64,000 nucleotides of DNA, taken from JALOLG01 sp963776935. Lineage in GTDB: Bacteria > Actinomycetota > Acidimicrobiia > Acidimicrobiales > Ilumatobacteraceae. Of this stretch, positions 45,547 to 54,111 are shown in pieces. The stretch covers positions 219,829 to 283,828 of the forward strand of contig CAVZOP010000012.1 of the NCBI GenBank assembly GCA_963776935.1, read 5' to 3'. The stretch's first letter is position 1. Every line of letters starts with the position of its first letter. The position numbers and the translations under genes are program-made. The notes beneath the pieces were generated by a model. That model was not told where the DNA came from. It searched no databases and was given only the letters and a program-made list of their open reading frames with translations.

Positions 45547-46411
45547 CACCGACGTCACGCCCGAAGCACCCGCCGCGTTGCCAGGCGACGGGTTGCGCGA
45601 GGGGATCATCGATGCCCTGCGCCGTGACATCGGCGACGGGCTGGTCGACACGCACCTCATTCCGAACGACGACTTGTGGATCCGCGTCGCCACCACCTCG
45701 TGGCGGGCGGCCGCCGAATCGCTGCACGCCGCCGGGTTCGACTACTTCTGCTTCCTGTCGGCGCTCGACTGGATGCCGTCGCCGTACGGACGCGGTGAGG
45801 ACGACCCGACCCAGCCGCCGCCGGAGCGCACCACCGAGATCAAGCAGGGGTACGCCGGCGGCGAGACCCGGTTCCAGATCTTCGCCCGGCTCACCGACAC
45901 GCGGCGCCACGTCGGCGTGACGATCAAGGCCGACGTCCCCGACGAACCGCTCGCGGTCGACACCTGGATCCCCGTCTACGCGGGCGCCAACTGGCACGAG
46001 CGCGAGACCCACGAGATGTTCGGCATCGGCTTCAACGGTCACCCCGACCTGCGCAACATGTACCTGCCGACCGAGTTCGAGGGCTACCCCCTCCGCAAGG
46101 ACTTCCCGCTCCTGGCGCGAATGGTCAAACCATGGCCAGGCATCGTGGACGTCGAACCCATGCCTTTATCTGATGCCGACGGCGAAGCGGCTGACGCCGC
46201 CGCCGTCGGAACCGGGTCTCTACCTCTGAACGACGCGACCGACCCTGACGTTGCACCTTCTGACAGTTCCGACGGCGAAGCGGCTGACGCCGCCGCCGTC
46301 GGGACCGGGTCTCTACCTCTGAACGACGCGACCGACCCTGACGTTGCACCTTCGGACGCGTCCGGTGACCCGCCTTCATCTGACGGGGTTCCATCGGAGG
46401 GTGGTGGGTGA
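45539..46411 (+). CDS. nuoC: NADH-quinone oxidoreductase subunit C (operon 2) with repeat tail
   Basis: 290 residues from TTG 45539 (upstream GTG 45527 or 45530 are alternatives); 173 in operon 1. The 30 kDa-subunit block NWHERETHEMFGIGFNGHPD to GYPLRKDFPLLARM lies at about 145-195. After it comes a 90-residue tail with an in-frame 31-residue tandem repeat (see 46178). The tail is Ala/Asp/Ser-rich and lacks a membrane segment. TTG start overlaps the nuoB stop. Confidence 0.93.
   Translation: MSDTDVTPEAPAALPGDGLREGIIDALRRDIGDGLVDTHLIPNDDLWIRVATTSWRAAAESLHAAGFDYFCFLSALDWMPSPYGRGEDDPTQPPPERTTEIKQGYAGGETRFQIFARLTDTRRHVGVTIKADVPDEPLAVDTWIPVYAGANWHERETHEMFGIGFNGHPDLRNMYLPTEFEGYPLRKDFPLLARMVKPWPGIVDVEPMPLSDADGEAADAAAVGTGSLPLNDATDPDVAPSDSSDGEAADAAAVGTGSLPLNDATDPDVAPSDASGDPPSSDGVPSEGGG
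46178..46356 (+). repeat. Two in-frame 93-base tandem repeats in nuoC2
   Basis: The unit starting GACGGCGAAGCG at 46178 begins again at 46271, a period of 93 bases (31 residues). The copies are almost identical at base level, so the expansion is recent. Each copy has DGEAADAAAVGTGSLPLN followed by DATDPDVAPSD. It lies in the tail of nuoC2, outside the conserved domain. Confidence 0.8.
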
Positions 46412-47583
46412 TGACTGTTCTGTCTGATCGGCAGCGGCTTTCGTACATTGCCGCCCAGGCGGCTGACGCGCGGTTGAACGTGGAGCTCGAGACGGAGGGG
46501 ATGACGCTCAACATCGGGCCGCAGCATCCGGCGACGCACGGGACGCTGCGGATCATCGCCCGCCTCGACGGCGAGCAGGTGGTGTGGGCCGAGCCGTCGG
46601 CCGGGTACATGCACCGCGGCTACGAGAAGCTCACCGAGGTGCGGACGTTCCCGCAGGTGACGACGCTCATCAACCGCATCGACTGGCTCGGCAGCTTCGC
46701 CAACGAGGTGCCGTTCATCCTCGCCGCCGAGAAGTTGATGGACGTCGAGGCGCCGCCGCGGGCGCAGTGGATCCGCACGGTCCTGTTCGAGCTGTCCCGG
46801 ATCGCCAACGTCGGGTTGTTCCTCGGCGACCTCGGCGTGCAGCTCGGGGCGATCACGCCGGTGTTCCTCGCGTTCCGCGATCGCGAGTACGTGCTGAACC
46901 TCATCGAGGGTGCGACCGGCGGTCGCTTCCACCCCAACTTCGACCGCATCGGAGGGCTCAAGGAAGACCTGCCGAAGGGCTGGATCGACGAGACCAAGCA
47001 GGTGATGCGCAAGCTGCGCAACTTCTGCGACGAGATGGACGATCTGCTGTTCGGCAACGAGATCTTCCAGAGCCGTACCCGCGGCATCGGCGTGATCCCG
47101 GCCGAGATCGCCAAGCAGTACGGCTTGTCAGGCCCCAACCTGCGCGCCAGCGGGGTCGACTGGGACCTCCGCCGTGACCAGGTCATCCCGATGGCGTGGG
47201 ACAAGGTCGACTTCAAGGTCTGGACGCACCCCGACGGCGACAGCTTCGCCCGCTGCTGGGTGCGTCTGCAGGAGACGCGTGAGGCCACCAAGATCGTCGA
47301 CCAGCTCCTCGACGGCATGCCGTCCGGGCCGATCATGGCCAAGGTGCCGCGCATCATCAAGGTGCCGGAGGGCGAGGCCTGGGTGTCGACCGAGAACCCG
47401 CTCGGCGAGATGGGGTACTACGTCGTCAGCAAGGGAGATCTCGGACCGTTCCGCGTCAAGATCCGCTCGGCGAGCTTCAACAACATCTCCATCACCCCGT
47501 GGGTGCTGAAAGGTGTCTACGTTCCCGACATCATCACGATCCTCGCCAGCCTGTACTTCATCCTGGGTGACATCGATCGATGA
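46411..47583 (+). CDS. nuoD: NADH-quinone oxidoreductase subunit D (operon 2)
   Basis: 390 residues from ATG 46411. 49 kDa-subunit type. TLNIGPQHPATHGTLRII begins near residue 32, so the N-terminus is shorter than in operon 1. The quinone-pocket blocks GGRFHPNFDRIGGLKEDLPKGW and FQSRTRGIGVIP are clear. Overlaps nuoH by ATGA (47580-47583). It is the likely target of the methyltransferase that ends the operon, because mitochondrial NDUFAF7 modifies the equivalent subunit. Confidence 0.95.
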   Translation: MTVLSDRQRLSYIAAQAADARLNVELETEGMTLNIGPQHPATHGTLRIIARLDGEQVVWAEPSAGYMHRGYEKLTEVRTFPQVTTLINRIDWLGSFANEVPFILAAEKLMDVEAPPRAQWIRTVLFELSRIANVGLFLGDLGVQLGAITPVFLAFRDREYVLNLIEGATGGRFHPNFDRIGGLKEDLPKGWIDETKQVMRKLRNFCDEMDDLLFGNEIFQSRTRGIGVIPAEIAKQYGLSGPNLRASGVDWDLRRDQVIPMAWDKVDFKVWTHPDGDSFARCWVRLQETREATKIVDQLLDGMPSGPIMAKVPRIIKVPEGEAWVSTENPLGEMGYYVVSKGDLGPFRVKIRSASFNNISITPWVLKGVYVPDIITILASLYFILGDIDR

Positions 47584-48632
47584 GCGTTCTCGCGATCGAG
47601 ATCCCGTACTGGGGGCAGTCGCTGCTGCGCGTCCTCGGTGGGATCGTCGCCGTGCTGTTGCCGGCCGGCACGATCGTCTACGTCTTCCTGTTCAAGATGA
47701 TGTCGTTCATGCAGAGCCGGCTGGGGCCGATGGAAGCCGGTCCGTACGGGTCGCTGCAGCTCGTCGCCGAGGTCGGAAAGTGGCTGCAGAAGGAGGACAT
47801 CGCGCCGGAGAAGGCCGACCACGTGATCTTCAAGATGGCGCCCGTCATCGTGCTCACGTCGACGTTCCTGCTCGTCGCGGTCGTGCCGTTCGGGCCCGAC
47901 GCCTGGTTCACGAACTTCGAGGCCGGCGCCTTCTACGCGATGGCGGTCGGGTCGATCTCGGTGATCGGCATCCTCATCGCCGGCTACGCCAGCGCCAACA
48001 AGTACTCGTACCTCGGCGGCCTGCGCGCCGCCGGCCAGCTGATCGCCTACGAGCTGCCGATGGTGCTGGCGATCGTGGGTGTCGTCATCCAGGCCGGTTC
48101 GATGAACCTCCAGGAGATCGTCGTCGCCCAGAACACCGGCGAGATCTTCGGCTGGAACGGCGTCGGGTTCCCGTTCGTCCTCACCCAGTTCATCGGCTTC
48201 GGCATCTTCATGATCTCGGTCCAGGCCGAGCTCACACAGGCGCCGTTCGACATGCCGATCGCCGAGTCCGAGCTCGTCGCCGGCTACATGACCGAGTACT
48301 CGGGTTTCCGCTTCCTGATCTTCTTCATCGGTGAGTTCGCGACCGCGGGTGTGTTCGCGCTCATCGCGTCGGTGCTGTTCCTCGGCGGCTGGGGCGTTCC
48401 GTTCGCCTGGTTCGACTGGACGACGATCGACTCGGTCGACGACTGGATGAACGTTGCCGGCCCGCTGATCATGTTCTCGAAGATGATGCTGTTGACGTTC
48501 CTCATCATGTGGGTGCGGTTCACGTACCCCCGGTTCCGGGAGGACCAGCTCCAGCGCTTCGCCTGGAAGGTGCTGATCCCGTTGTCGCTCGCCAACATCG
48601 TCGTGACCGCGATCTTGAAGGTGGCTGTCTGA
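47580..48632 (+). CDS. nuoH: NADH-quinone oxidoreductase subunit H (operon 2)
   Basis: 350 residues. Family motifs AELTQAPFDMPIAESELVAGYMTEYSG and RYPRFREDQLQRFAWK-like region (here FTYPRFREDQLQRFAWK) are clear. The usual FERKV block near the start is changed to LFKMMSFMQSRLGPMEAGPYG: the ERK is lost, while the G-P-x-x-x-G-P-x-G spacing remains. Compare operon 1, which keeps WFERKVIAGMQNRVGPNKAG. Confidence 0.93.
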   Translation: MSVLAIEIPYWGQSLLRVLGGIVAVLLPAGTIVYVFLFKMMSFMQSRLGPMEAGPYGSLQLVAEVGKWLQKEDIAPEKADHVIFKMAPVIVLTSTFLLVAVVPFGPDAWFTNFEAGAFYAMAVGSISVIGILIAGYASANKYSYLGGLRAAGQLIAYELPMVLAIVGVVIQAGSMNLQEIVVAQNTGEIFGWNGVGFPFVLTQFIGFGIFMISVQAELTQAPFDMPIAESELVAGYMTEYSGFRFLIFFIGEFATAGVFALIASVLFLGGWGVPFAWFDWTTIDSVDDWMNVAGPLIMFSKMMLLTFLIMWVRFTYPRFREDQLQRFAWKVLIPLSLANIVVTAILKVAV

Positions 48633-49126
48633 TGGCTCCGAAACCGAAGGTTCCCGGCCTGCTCAAGGGCCTCGGCGTCACGTTCGGCACGATGCTGCGA
48701 ACGTTCAAGAACGGCGCCAACACCGTGCAGTACCCGCACGAGAAGGAATCGCCGCCGACCCGGTCGCGGGGGGTCATCGCCCTCCACGAGGGCAACTGCA
48801 CGGCATGCATGCTGTGCGCCCGCTCGTGCCCCGACTGGTGCATCTACATCGAAGGTCACAAGCAGCTGGCGCCACCGCGCCGTGCCGGCGGCAAGCCGCG
48901 CCAGGTCAACCACCTCGACCGCTTCGACATCGACTACGCGCTGTGCATGTACTGCGGCATCTGCGTCGAGGTGTGCCCGTTCGACGCGTTGTTCTGGAGC
49001 CCCGAGTACGAGTACAGCGAGCCGCGGATCGCCGACCTGCTGCACGACAAGGCCAAGCTCGGCGAGTGGATGGAGACGGTTCCCGAGGCGCCCGAGCTCG
49101 AGACCGGCGCGGAGAAGAAGAAGTGA
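48632..49126 (+). CDS. nuoI: NADH-quinone oxidoreductase subunit I (operon 2)
   Basis: 164 residues. Two [4Fe-4S] motifs: CTACMLCARSCPDWC and CMYCGICVEVCP. The layout has no long basic region, unlike operon 1. With NuoB and NuoD it takes electrons from an unknown donor, since NuoE/F/G are absent here. Overlaps nuoH by TGATG and nuoJ by GTGA. Confidence 0.95.
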   Translation: MAPKPKVPGLLKGLGVTFGTMLRTFKNGANTVQYPHEKESPPTRSRGVIALHEGNCTACMLCARSCPDWCIYIEGHKQLAPPRRAGGKPRQVNHLDRFDIDYALCMYCGICVEVCPFDALFWSPEYEYSEPRIADLLHDKAKLGEWMETVPEAPELETGAEKKK

Positions 49127-49674
49127 GCGCAACCGTCACCTCCCTCGTCGCCGTCGGCGACGTGAACGTCGCCCAGAACATCGGCTTCGCCGTCATCGCC
49201 CTGATGATGATCGTCGCCGCCATCCGCGTCGTGAGCACCAACGACGTCGTGCACGCGGCGCTGTGGTTGGTGCTCGTGCTGGCCGGTGTCGCGGCGCAGT
49301 ACATCCTGGCCGCGGCCGAGTTCGTGGCGGTGTCGCAGGTGCTCGTCTACATCGGCGCCGTCATGGTGCTGTTCCTGTTCGGCATCATGTTGACGCGGGC
49401 CCAGATCGGCGGCGATCGCGACGTCAACAACCCGACGTGGGCGCTCGGCATCCCGGTCGCGGTATTGCTCCTCGGTGTGCTCGCCTGGTCGGTGCTCGAC
49501 GGCGTCGACGAGTTGCCGGGAGTGGAGGACTCGGTCATCGTCGACCGCGGGCCGACCCCGACGGTGGCCCTCAGCGACGGCTTCCTCGGGCCCTACCTCG
49601 TGCCGTTCCTCGCCCTCTCGTTCGTCCTGCTCGCCGCCGCCATCGGCGCCATCGTCCTGGCCCGCAAGGATTGA
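49123..49674 (+). CDS. nuoJ: NADH-quinone oxidoreductase subunit J (operon 2)
   Basis: 183 residues from GTG. STNDVVHAALWLVLVLAGVA and VSQVLVYIGAVMVLFLFGIML are the conserved helices. There is an acidic loop at 115-150 (DGVDELPGVEDSVIVDRG) and a final helix. Start overlaps nuoI. Confidence 0.93.
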   Translation: MSATVTSLVAVGDVNVAQNIGFAVIALMMIVAAIRVVSTNDVVHAALWLVLVLAGVAAQYILAAAEFVAVSQVLVYIGAVMVLFLFGIMLTRAQIGGDRDVNNPTWALGIPVAVLLLGVLAWSVLDGVDELPGVEDSVIVDRGPTPTVALSDGFLGPYLVPFLALSFVLLAAAIGAIVLARKD

Positions 49675-49686
49675 TCGGGAGCAAGC

Positions 49687-49986
49687 GTGTTAGCCGCCAA
49701 CTTCCTGCTGCTCGCCGCGGTGATCTTCTGCATCGGCGTCTACGGCGTCATCGCCCGTCGCAACGCGGTCCTCGTGCTGATGTCGATCGAGCTGATCCTC
49801 AACTCGGTGAACCTCAACCTCATCGCCTTCGCGCTGATGAACGGCACCTCCGACGGGCAGGTGTTCGCGCTGTTCGTGATCGCGATCGCGGCCGCCGAAG
49901 TCGGCGTCGGCCTGGCGATGGTGCTGATGATCTACCGCAACCGGCACTCGATCGCGCTCGACGAGCTGTCGGAGATGAAGGGCTGA
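49687..49986 (+). CDS. nuoK: NADH-quinone oxidoreductase subunit K (operon 2)
   Basis: 99 residues from GTG. LMSIELILNSVNLNLI and AIAAAEVGVGLAMVLMI hold the conserved glutamates of the proton path. Normal NuoK size. nuoL follows 1 base after the stop. Confidence 0.94.
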   Translation: MLAANFLLLAAVIFCIGVYGVIARRNAVLVLMSIELILNSVNLNLIAFALMNGTSDGQVFALFVIAIAAAEVGVGLAMVLMIYRNRHSIALDELSEMKG

Positions 49987-49987
49987 C

Positions 49988-52483
49988 ATGTTCGCGGCGG
50001 AGGTGTTGACGACGGGTTGGTTTCTCGAGAACGCGTGGCTGATCCCGCTGATCCCTGGCATCGGGTTCGCGGTCATCCTGCTCTTCGGCAAGCGGCTGCC
50101 GATGCAGGGCAGCGAGGTCGGGATCGGCACGATGGCCGCCGCCCTCGTCATCGCCACCGGCGCGGCCTACCAGTGGATCCAGCGCGTCGACTCGGCCCAT
50201 GGCGCCGAGGGCGAGGGTGCGATCGGTGCCGTCGCCGGCTTCGCCCGCAACGTGTTCCCGATGGCGCAGGAGGAGACCGGGCACGCCGCCGAGCCGTTCA
50301 TCGAACCGGTGATCCGCAAATGGGTGTGGTGGGAGAGCGGCGGGTTCGAGTTCGGGCTCGGCCAGCACATCGACGGCCTGGCGGTGGTGCTGCTGTTCCT
50401 CGTCGCGTTCATCTCGTTGCTGGTGCAGATCTACTCGACCGAGTACGTCAAGGGTGACCGCCGGTACACCCACTTCTTCGCCGCCATCACGCTGTTCTCG
50501 GCCGGCATGCTCGTGATGGTCCTCGCCGAGAACATGGTGCAGCTGATCCTCGGCTGGGAGATCATGGGCCTGTGCTCGTTCCTGTTGATCGGGCACTGGT
50601 GGGAGGACGCCGCCAACAACCGGGCGGCGGTCAAGGCGTTCCTGACCGTGCGCGTCGGCGATGTCGGGCTGCTCGTTGGAACCGCGATCCTCTTCTTCGG
50701 CGCCAACGAATGGGCAACCGACCACGGGTCGAACGGGTTCAGCATCCACGCCATCTCCGGGTGGGCACTGTCCGGCGACGGCAGCGACACCGTGCTGATG
50801 ATGTCGGCCATCGCCTTGTTCATCGCGTGCATCGGCAAGTCCGGTCAGTTCCCACTGCACACGTGGCTGCCCGACGCGATGGCCGGGCCGACGCCCGTGT
50901 CGTCGCTGCTGCACTCGTCGACGATGGTCGTGGCCGGGGTGTTCCTCGTCGCCCGCCTGTATCCCGTGTTCTTCGAGGGTCTCAACATCCTCGGTAGCGG
51001 TGTCAACCTGATCGCCGTCATCGGCGGCATCACGGTCCTGATCGCCGCCGCCCTGGCGTTCGTGCAGAACGACATCAAGCGGGTTCTCGCCTACTCCACC
51101 GTCTCGCAGCTCGGCTACATGATGATGGGTCTCGGTGTCGGCGCGTGGACGCCGGCCGTGTTCCACCTCTTCACCCACGCCTTCTTCAAGTGCTGTCTGT
51201 TCCTCTGCGCCGGCTCGGTGAGCCACTCCGGATCGCACCACTCGTTCGACATGAAGAAGGACATGGGCGGACTGTTCAAGAAGATGCCGATCACGGCGTG
51301 GACGTGGATCTTGGCGACGGCTGCGCTGTGCGGCGTCCCATTCTTCTCCGGCTTCTTCTCGAAGGACGAGATCATCGACAACGCCGACCACAACGGATAT
51401 GGCGTCTTCTTCATCATCGGCCTGGTCGGTGCCGCGATGACCGCCGCGTACATGACGCGTGCGACCTATCTGACGTTCTTCGGCAAACCCCGCGGCGCCG
51501 CCGCCGGGGAACACCACGGCGACGAGCACGCCGAGGAGCACGAGCTTGCGCACGTTGGCGCGGACGAAGTCGCGTCGCATGATGCCCACGCTCCCGACCA
51601 CCGGGCCCTTGCGATCGAGCACTCGGACCAACACGCGACGACTGAGGCCCATGAGTCGCCGTGGCGGATCACGGCGCCGCTCGTGATCCTGGCGGCGTGC
51701 GCGGTGTTCGCCGGCTATCTCAACGCGCCGGCGACGCCGTTCAGGACCGAGAAGTTCACGGAGTGGGTCGAGCCGCGCGGTGTACCGGTCTCAGAAGCCG
51801 AGGCGACGGCAGCGCTCTCGGTCGGATCAGGCGAAGTGGCGCAGTTCGAAGTCGCGCCGCCGGAGAGCGGCGAGGAGACCCATGCCGAGGAGGCAGGCGC
51901 GGCGGAGGAGGTGGAGCACGCAACCGCGACCGGCTGCGGGTTCGAGGTGCCGTCTGACGGCGTGTGCTTCGCGCCTGCGCTCACGCACGCCGAGTTCAAG
52001 TGGCCGAAGGCGGCGCCGTCGATCCTGCTCGTCGCGTTCGGCGGCTTTGCCAGCCTGTGGATCTGCATCGGCATCTTCAGCCGCGAGCGGTTCTTCCTCA
52101 AGGGCCTCACCACGCGCTTCGCGCCGGCACGGTGGGGCTACACCTTCCTCGTCAACAAGTACTACCTCGATCACCTCTACGAGAAGGTCATCGTCCATGG
52201 CATCGCCCATCCGATCGCGAGGGCCGCGTACTGGACCAACCAACACATTCTCGACGGCATCGTGAACGGCACCGGCAAGTTCGGCCGGCGGTCCGGTGAG
52301 TGGGTCTACCGCAACATCGACCAGCGGGTGGTCGACGGGGCGGTCAACGGCTCGGGTCTGATGGCGTCCGAGAGCGGTCACGCCCTTCAACCCGTGCAGT
52401 CCGGCAAGGTCAACCAGTACGGCGCGCTCCTGTTCGGAGCCGCTGCCGTGGCGGCCATCGTGCTCGTCATCCTCAACGTGTAG
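49988..52483 (+). CDS. nuoL: NADH-quinone oxidoreductase subunit L (operon 2), His-rich loop
   Basis: 831 residues, against about 640 for operon 1. The antiporter core is intact (LGWEIMGLCSFLLIGHWW, NDIKRVLAYSTVSQLGYMMM, KDEIIDNAD). The extra length sits mainly between about 498 and 680, in a His/Glu/Asp-rich loop (EHHGDEHAEEHELAHVG, SDQHATTEAHE), a helix, then an acidic stretch with two Cys (ATGCGFEVPSDGVCFAP). The C-terminal lateral helix region and last helix follow (VDGAVNGSGLMASESGHA). The His-rich loop could bind metal ions; function unknown. No frame break. Confidence 0.94.
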   Translation: MFAAEVLTTGWFLENAWLIPLIPGIGFAVILLFGKRLPMQGSEVGIGTMAAALVIATGAAYQWIQRVDSAHGAEGEGAIGAVAGFARNVFPMAQEETGHAAEPFIEPVIRKWVWWESGGFEFGLGQHIDGLAVVLLFLVAFISLLVQIYSTEYVKGDRRYTHFFAAITLFSAGMLVMVLAENMVQLILGWEIMGLCSFLLIGHWWEDAANNRAAVKAFLTVRVGDVGLLVGTAILFFGANEWATDHGSNGFSIHAISGWALSGDGSDTVLMMSAIALFIACIGKSGQFPLHTWLPDAMAGPTPVSSLLHSSTMVVAGVFLVARLYPVFFEGLNILGSGVNLIAVIGGITVLIAAALAFVQNDIKRVLAYSTVSQLGYMMMGLGVGAWTPAVFHLFTHAFFKCCLFLCAGSVSHSGSHHSFDMKKDMGGLFKKMPITAWTWILATAALCGVPFFSGFFSKDEIIDNADHNGYGVFFIIGLVGAAMTAAYMTRATYLTFFGKPRGAAAGEHHGDEHAEEHELAHVGADEVASHDAHAPDHRALAIEHSDQHATTEAHESPWRITAPLVILAACAVFAGYLNAPATPFRTEKFTEWVEPRGVPVSEAEATAALSVGSGEVAQFEVAPPESGEETHAEEAGAAEEVEHATATGCGFEVPSDGVCFAPALTHAEFKWPKAAPSILLVAFGGFASLWICIGIFSRERFFLKGLTTRFAPARWGYTFLVNKYYLDHLYEKVIVHGIAHPIARAAYWTNQHILDGIVNGTGKFGRRSGEWVYRNIDQRVVDGAVNGSGLMASESGHALQPVQSGKVNQYGALLFGAAAVAAIVLVILNV

Positions 52484-52497
52484 GGGCATCGCAGACC

Positions 52498-54111
52498 ATG
52501 GAAACCATCACCGACCAGAACTGGCTGTTGAGCGTCGGCACCTTCTTGCCGCTCGCCGGCGTGCTCGTGATGCTCTTCGTCCCGCGCTCCGAGGAGTACT
52601 GGCTCAAGGTCATCGCCCTCGTCACGGCGGCCGCCACGTTGGGCGTCGGCATCTACACGCTCACGCAGTTCGACTACGACCAGTCGGCGAAGATGCAGTT
52701 CTTCGTCGACACCGAGTGGATCGAGGTCATCAAGTCGAACTACATCGTCGGTCTCGACGGCATCAGCCTGTCGCTCTACTTCTTGTCGATGGTGATCACG
52801 TTCCTCGTGATCGTCTACACGTGGGACAACATGCCGGACGCCGGGAACCCGAAGGCGTTCCTGATCCTGATGTTGGTGCTCCAGACCGGGATGGCCGGCA
52901 CGTTCGTCGCCCAGGACCTGATCCTGTTCTTCGTGTTCTTCGAGGTCGTGCTGTTGCCGATGTACTTCATGATCGGCGTCTGGGGCGGCGAGAACCGGCA
53001 ATACGCCTCGCTGAAGTTCTTCCTCTACACGATGTTCGGCTCGGCATTGATGCTCGTCGCCTTCCTCGCCCTGTTCTTCCAGACCGACGCCCAGAGCTTC
53101 AGCTTCGCCCACCTCATGGAAGCCGGCCCGCTCGTCGACAAGGACGTCCAGGTCTGGATCTTCGCCGGGATGTTCATCGGGTTCGCGGTGAAGGTGCCGA
53201 TGTTCCCGTTCCACACCTGGCTCCCCGACGCCCACACCGAGGCACCGACACAGGGCTCGGTCATCCTGGCCGCGATCCTGCTGAAGCTCGGCACCTACGG
53301 CTTCGTGCGCATCGCCCTCCCGATGCTGCCCGAAGGGGCGGTCGAGTGGGCACCGTGGATCGGCCTGCTCGCCGTGATCGGCATCATCTACGGCGCCCTC
53401 GGCTGTCTCGCCCAGACCGACATGAAGCGTCTGATCGCGTTCTCGTCGGTCGCCCACATGGGCTTCGTGATGCTCGGCATCTCGACGTTGACGGAGTTCG
53501 GCATCAACGCCGCGGTGTTCGGCATGGTGGCCCACGGCCTGATCACCGGCATGTTGTTCTTCATCGCCGGTTCGGTGAAGCACCGCTATCACACGCTCGA
53601 GATCAAGCGCCTGTCGGGAATGCTCACCCAGGTCCCGAAGCTGGCGTGGATCCTCGGGTACTGCGCGATGGCGTCGCTGGGCCTGCCCGGCCTGGCCGGC
53701 TTCTGGGGCGAGTTCCCGGCGATCCTGTCGGCGTACAGCCCGGGCTTCGGCCTGCCGGAGGAAACGTTCCGCACATACATGGTGATCGCCGCGATCGGCA
53801 CCGTGCTGGCGGCGTCCTACCTCTTGTGGCTGTACCAGCGCACGGCGTTCGGTGAGCCGACCGAGGAGTTCTCCGGCCACGGCCCGGCCGCCCACGCGGT
53901 CGGTGCGGCGGTGAATGCGGATCATGCCGACGCACACGGAGATCACGACGGTCACGACCTCCAAGACGTCACGCTCGTCGAGTGGATCGCCTGGCTCCCG
54001 CTGTTGATCGCGATCCTCGTGCTCGGTGTCTACCCACACCTGCTGTTCAACTTCATCGATCCCGCCGTCACCGAGCTCGTTGGTCGCATGGGGGAGACCC
54101 TCGGCCCGTGA
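52498..54111 (+). CDS. nuoM: NADH-quinone oxidoreductase subunit M (operon 2)
   Basis: 537 residues. NYIVGLDGISLSLYFLSM, FFEVVLLPMYFMIGVWGG, PFHTWLPDAHTEAPTQGS and DMKRLIAFSSVAHMGFVML are the antiporter motifs. A His-rich loop at about 459-490 (HADAHGDHDGHDLQD) precedes the last helix, echoing the loop in NuoL of this operon. Overlaps nuoN2 by GTGA (54108-54111). Confidence 0.95.
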   Translation: METITDQNWLLSVGTFLPLAGVLVMLFVPRSEEYWLKVIALVTAAATLGVGIYTLTQFDYDQSAKMQFFVDTEWIEVIKSNYIVGLDGISLSLYFLSMVITFLVIVYTWDNMPDAGNPKAFLILMLVLQTGMAGTFVAQDLILFFVFFEVVLLPMYFMIGVWGGENRQYASLKFFLYTMFGSALMLVAFLALFFQTDAQSFSFAHLMEAGPLVDKDVQVWIFAGMFIGFAVKVPMFPFHTWLPDAHTEAPTQGSVILAAILLKLGTYGFVRIALPMLPEGAVEWAPWIGLLAVIGIIYGALGCLAQTDMKRLIAFSSVAHMGFVMLGISTLTEFGINAAVFGMVAHGLITGMLFFIAGSVKHRYHTLEIKRLSGMLTQVPKLAWILGYCAMASLGLPGLAGFWGEFPAILSAYSPGFGLPEETFRTYMVIAAIGTVLAASYLLWLYQRTAFGEPTEEFSGHGPAAHAVGAAVNADHADAHGDHDGHDLQDVTLVEWIAWLPLLIAILVLGVYPHLLFNFIDPAVTELVGRMGETLGP

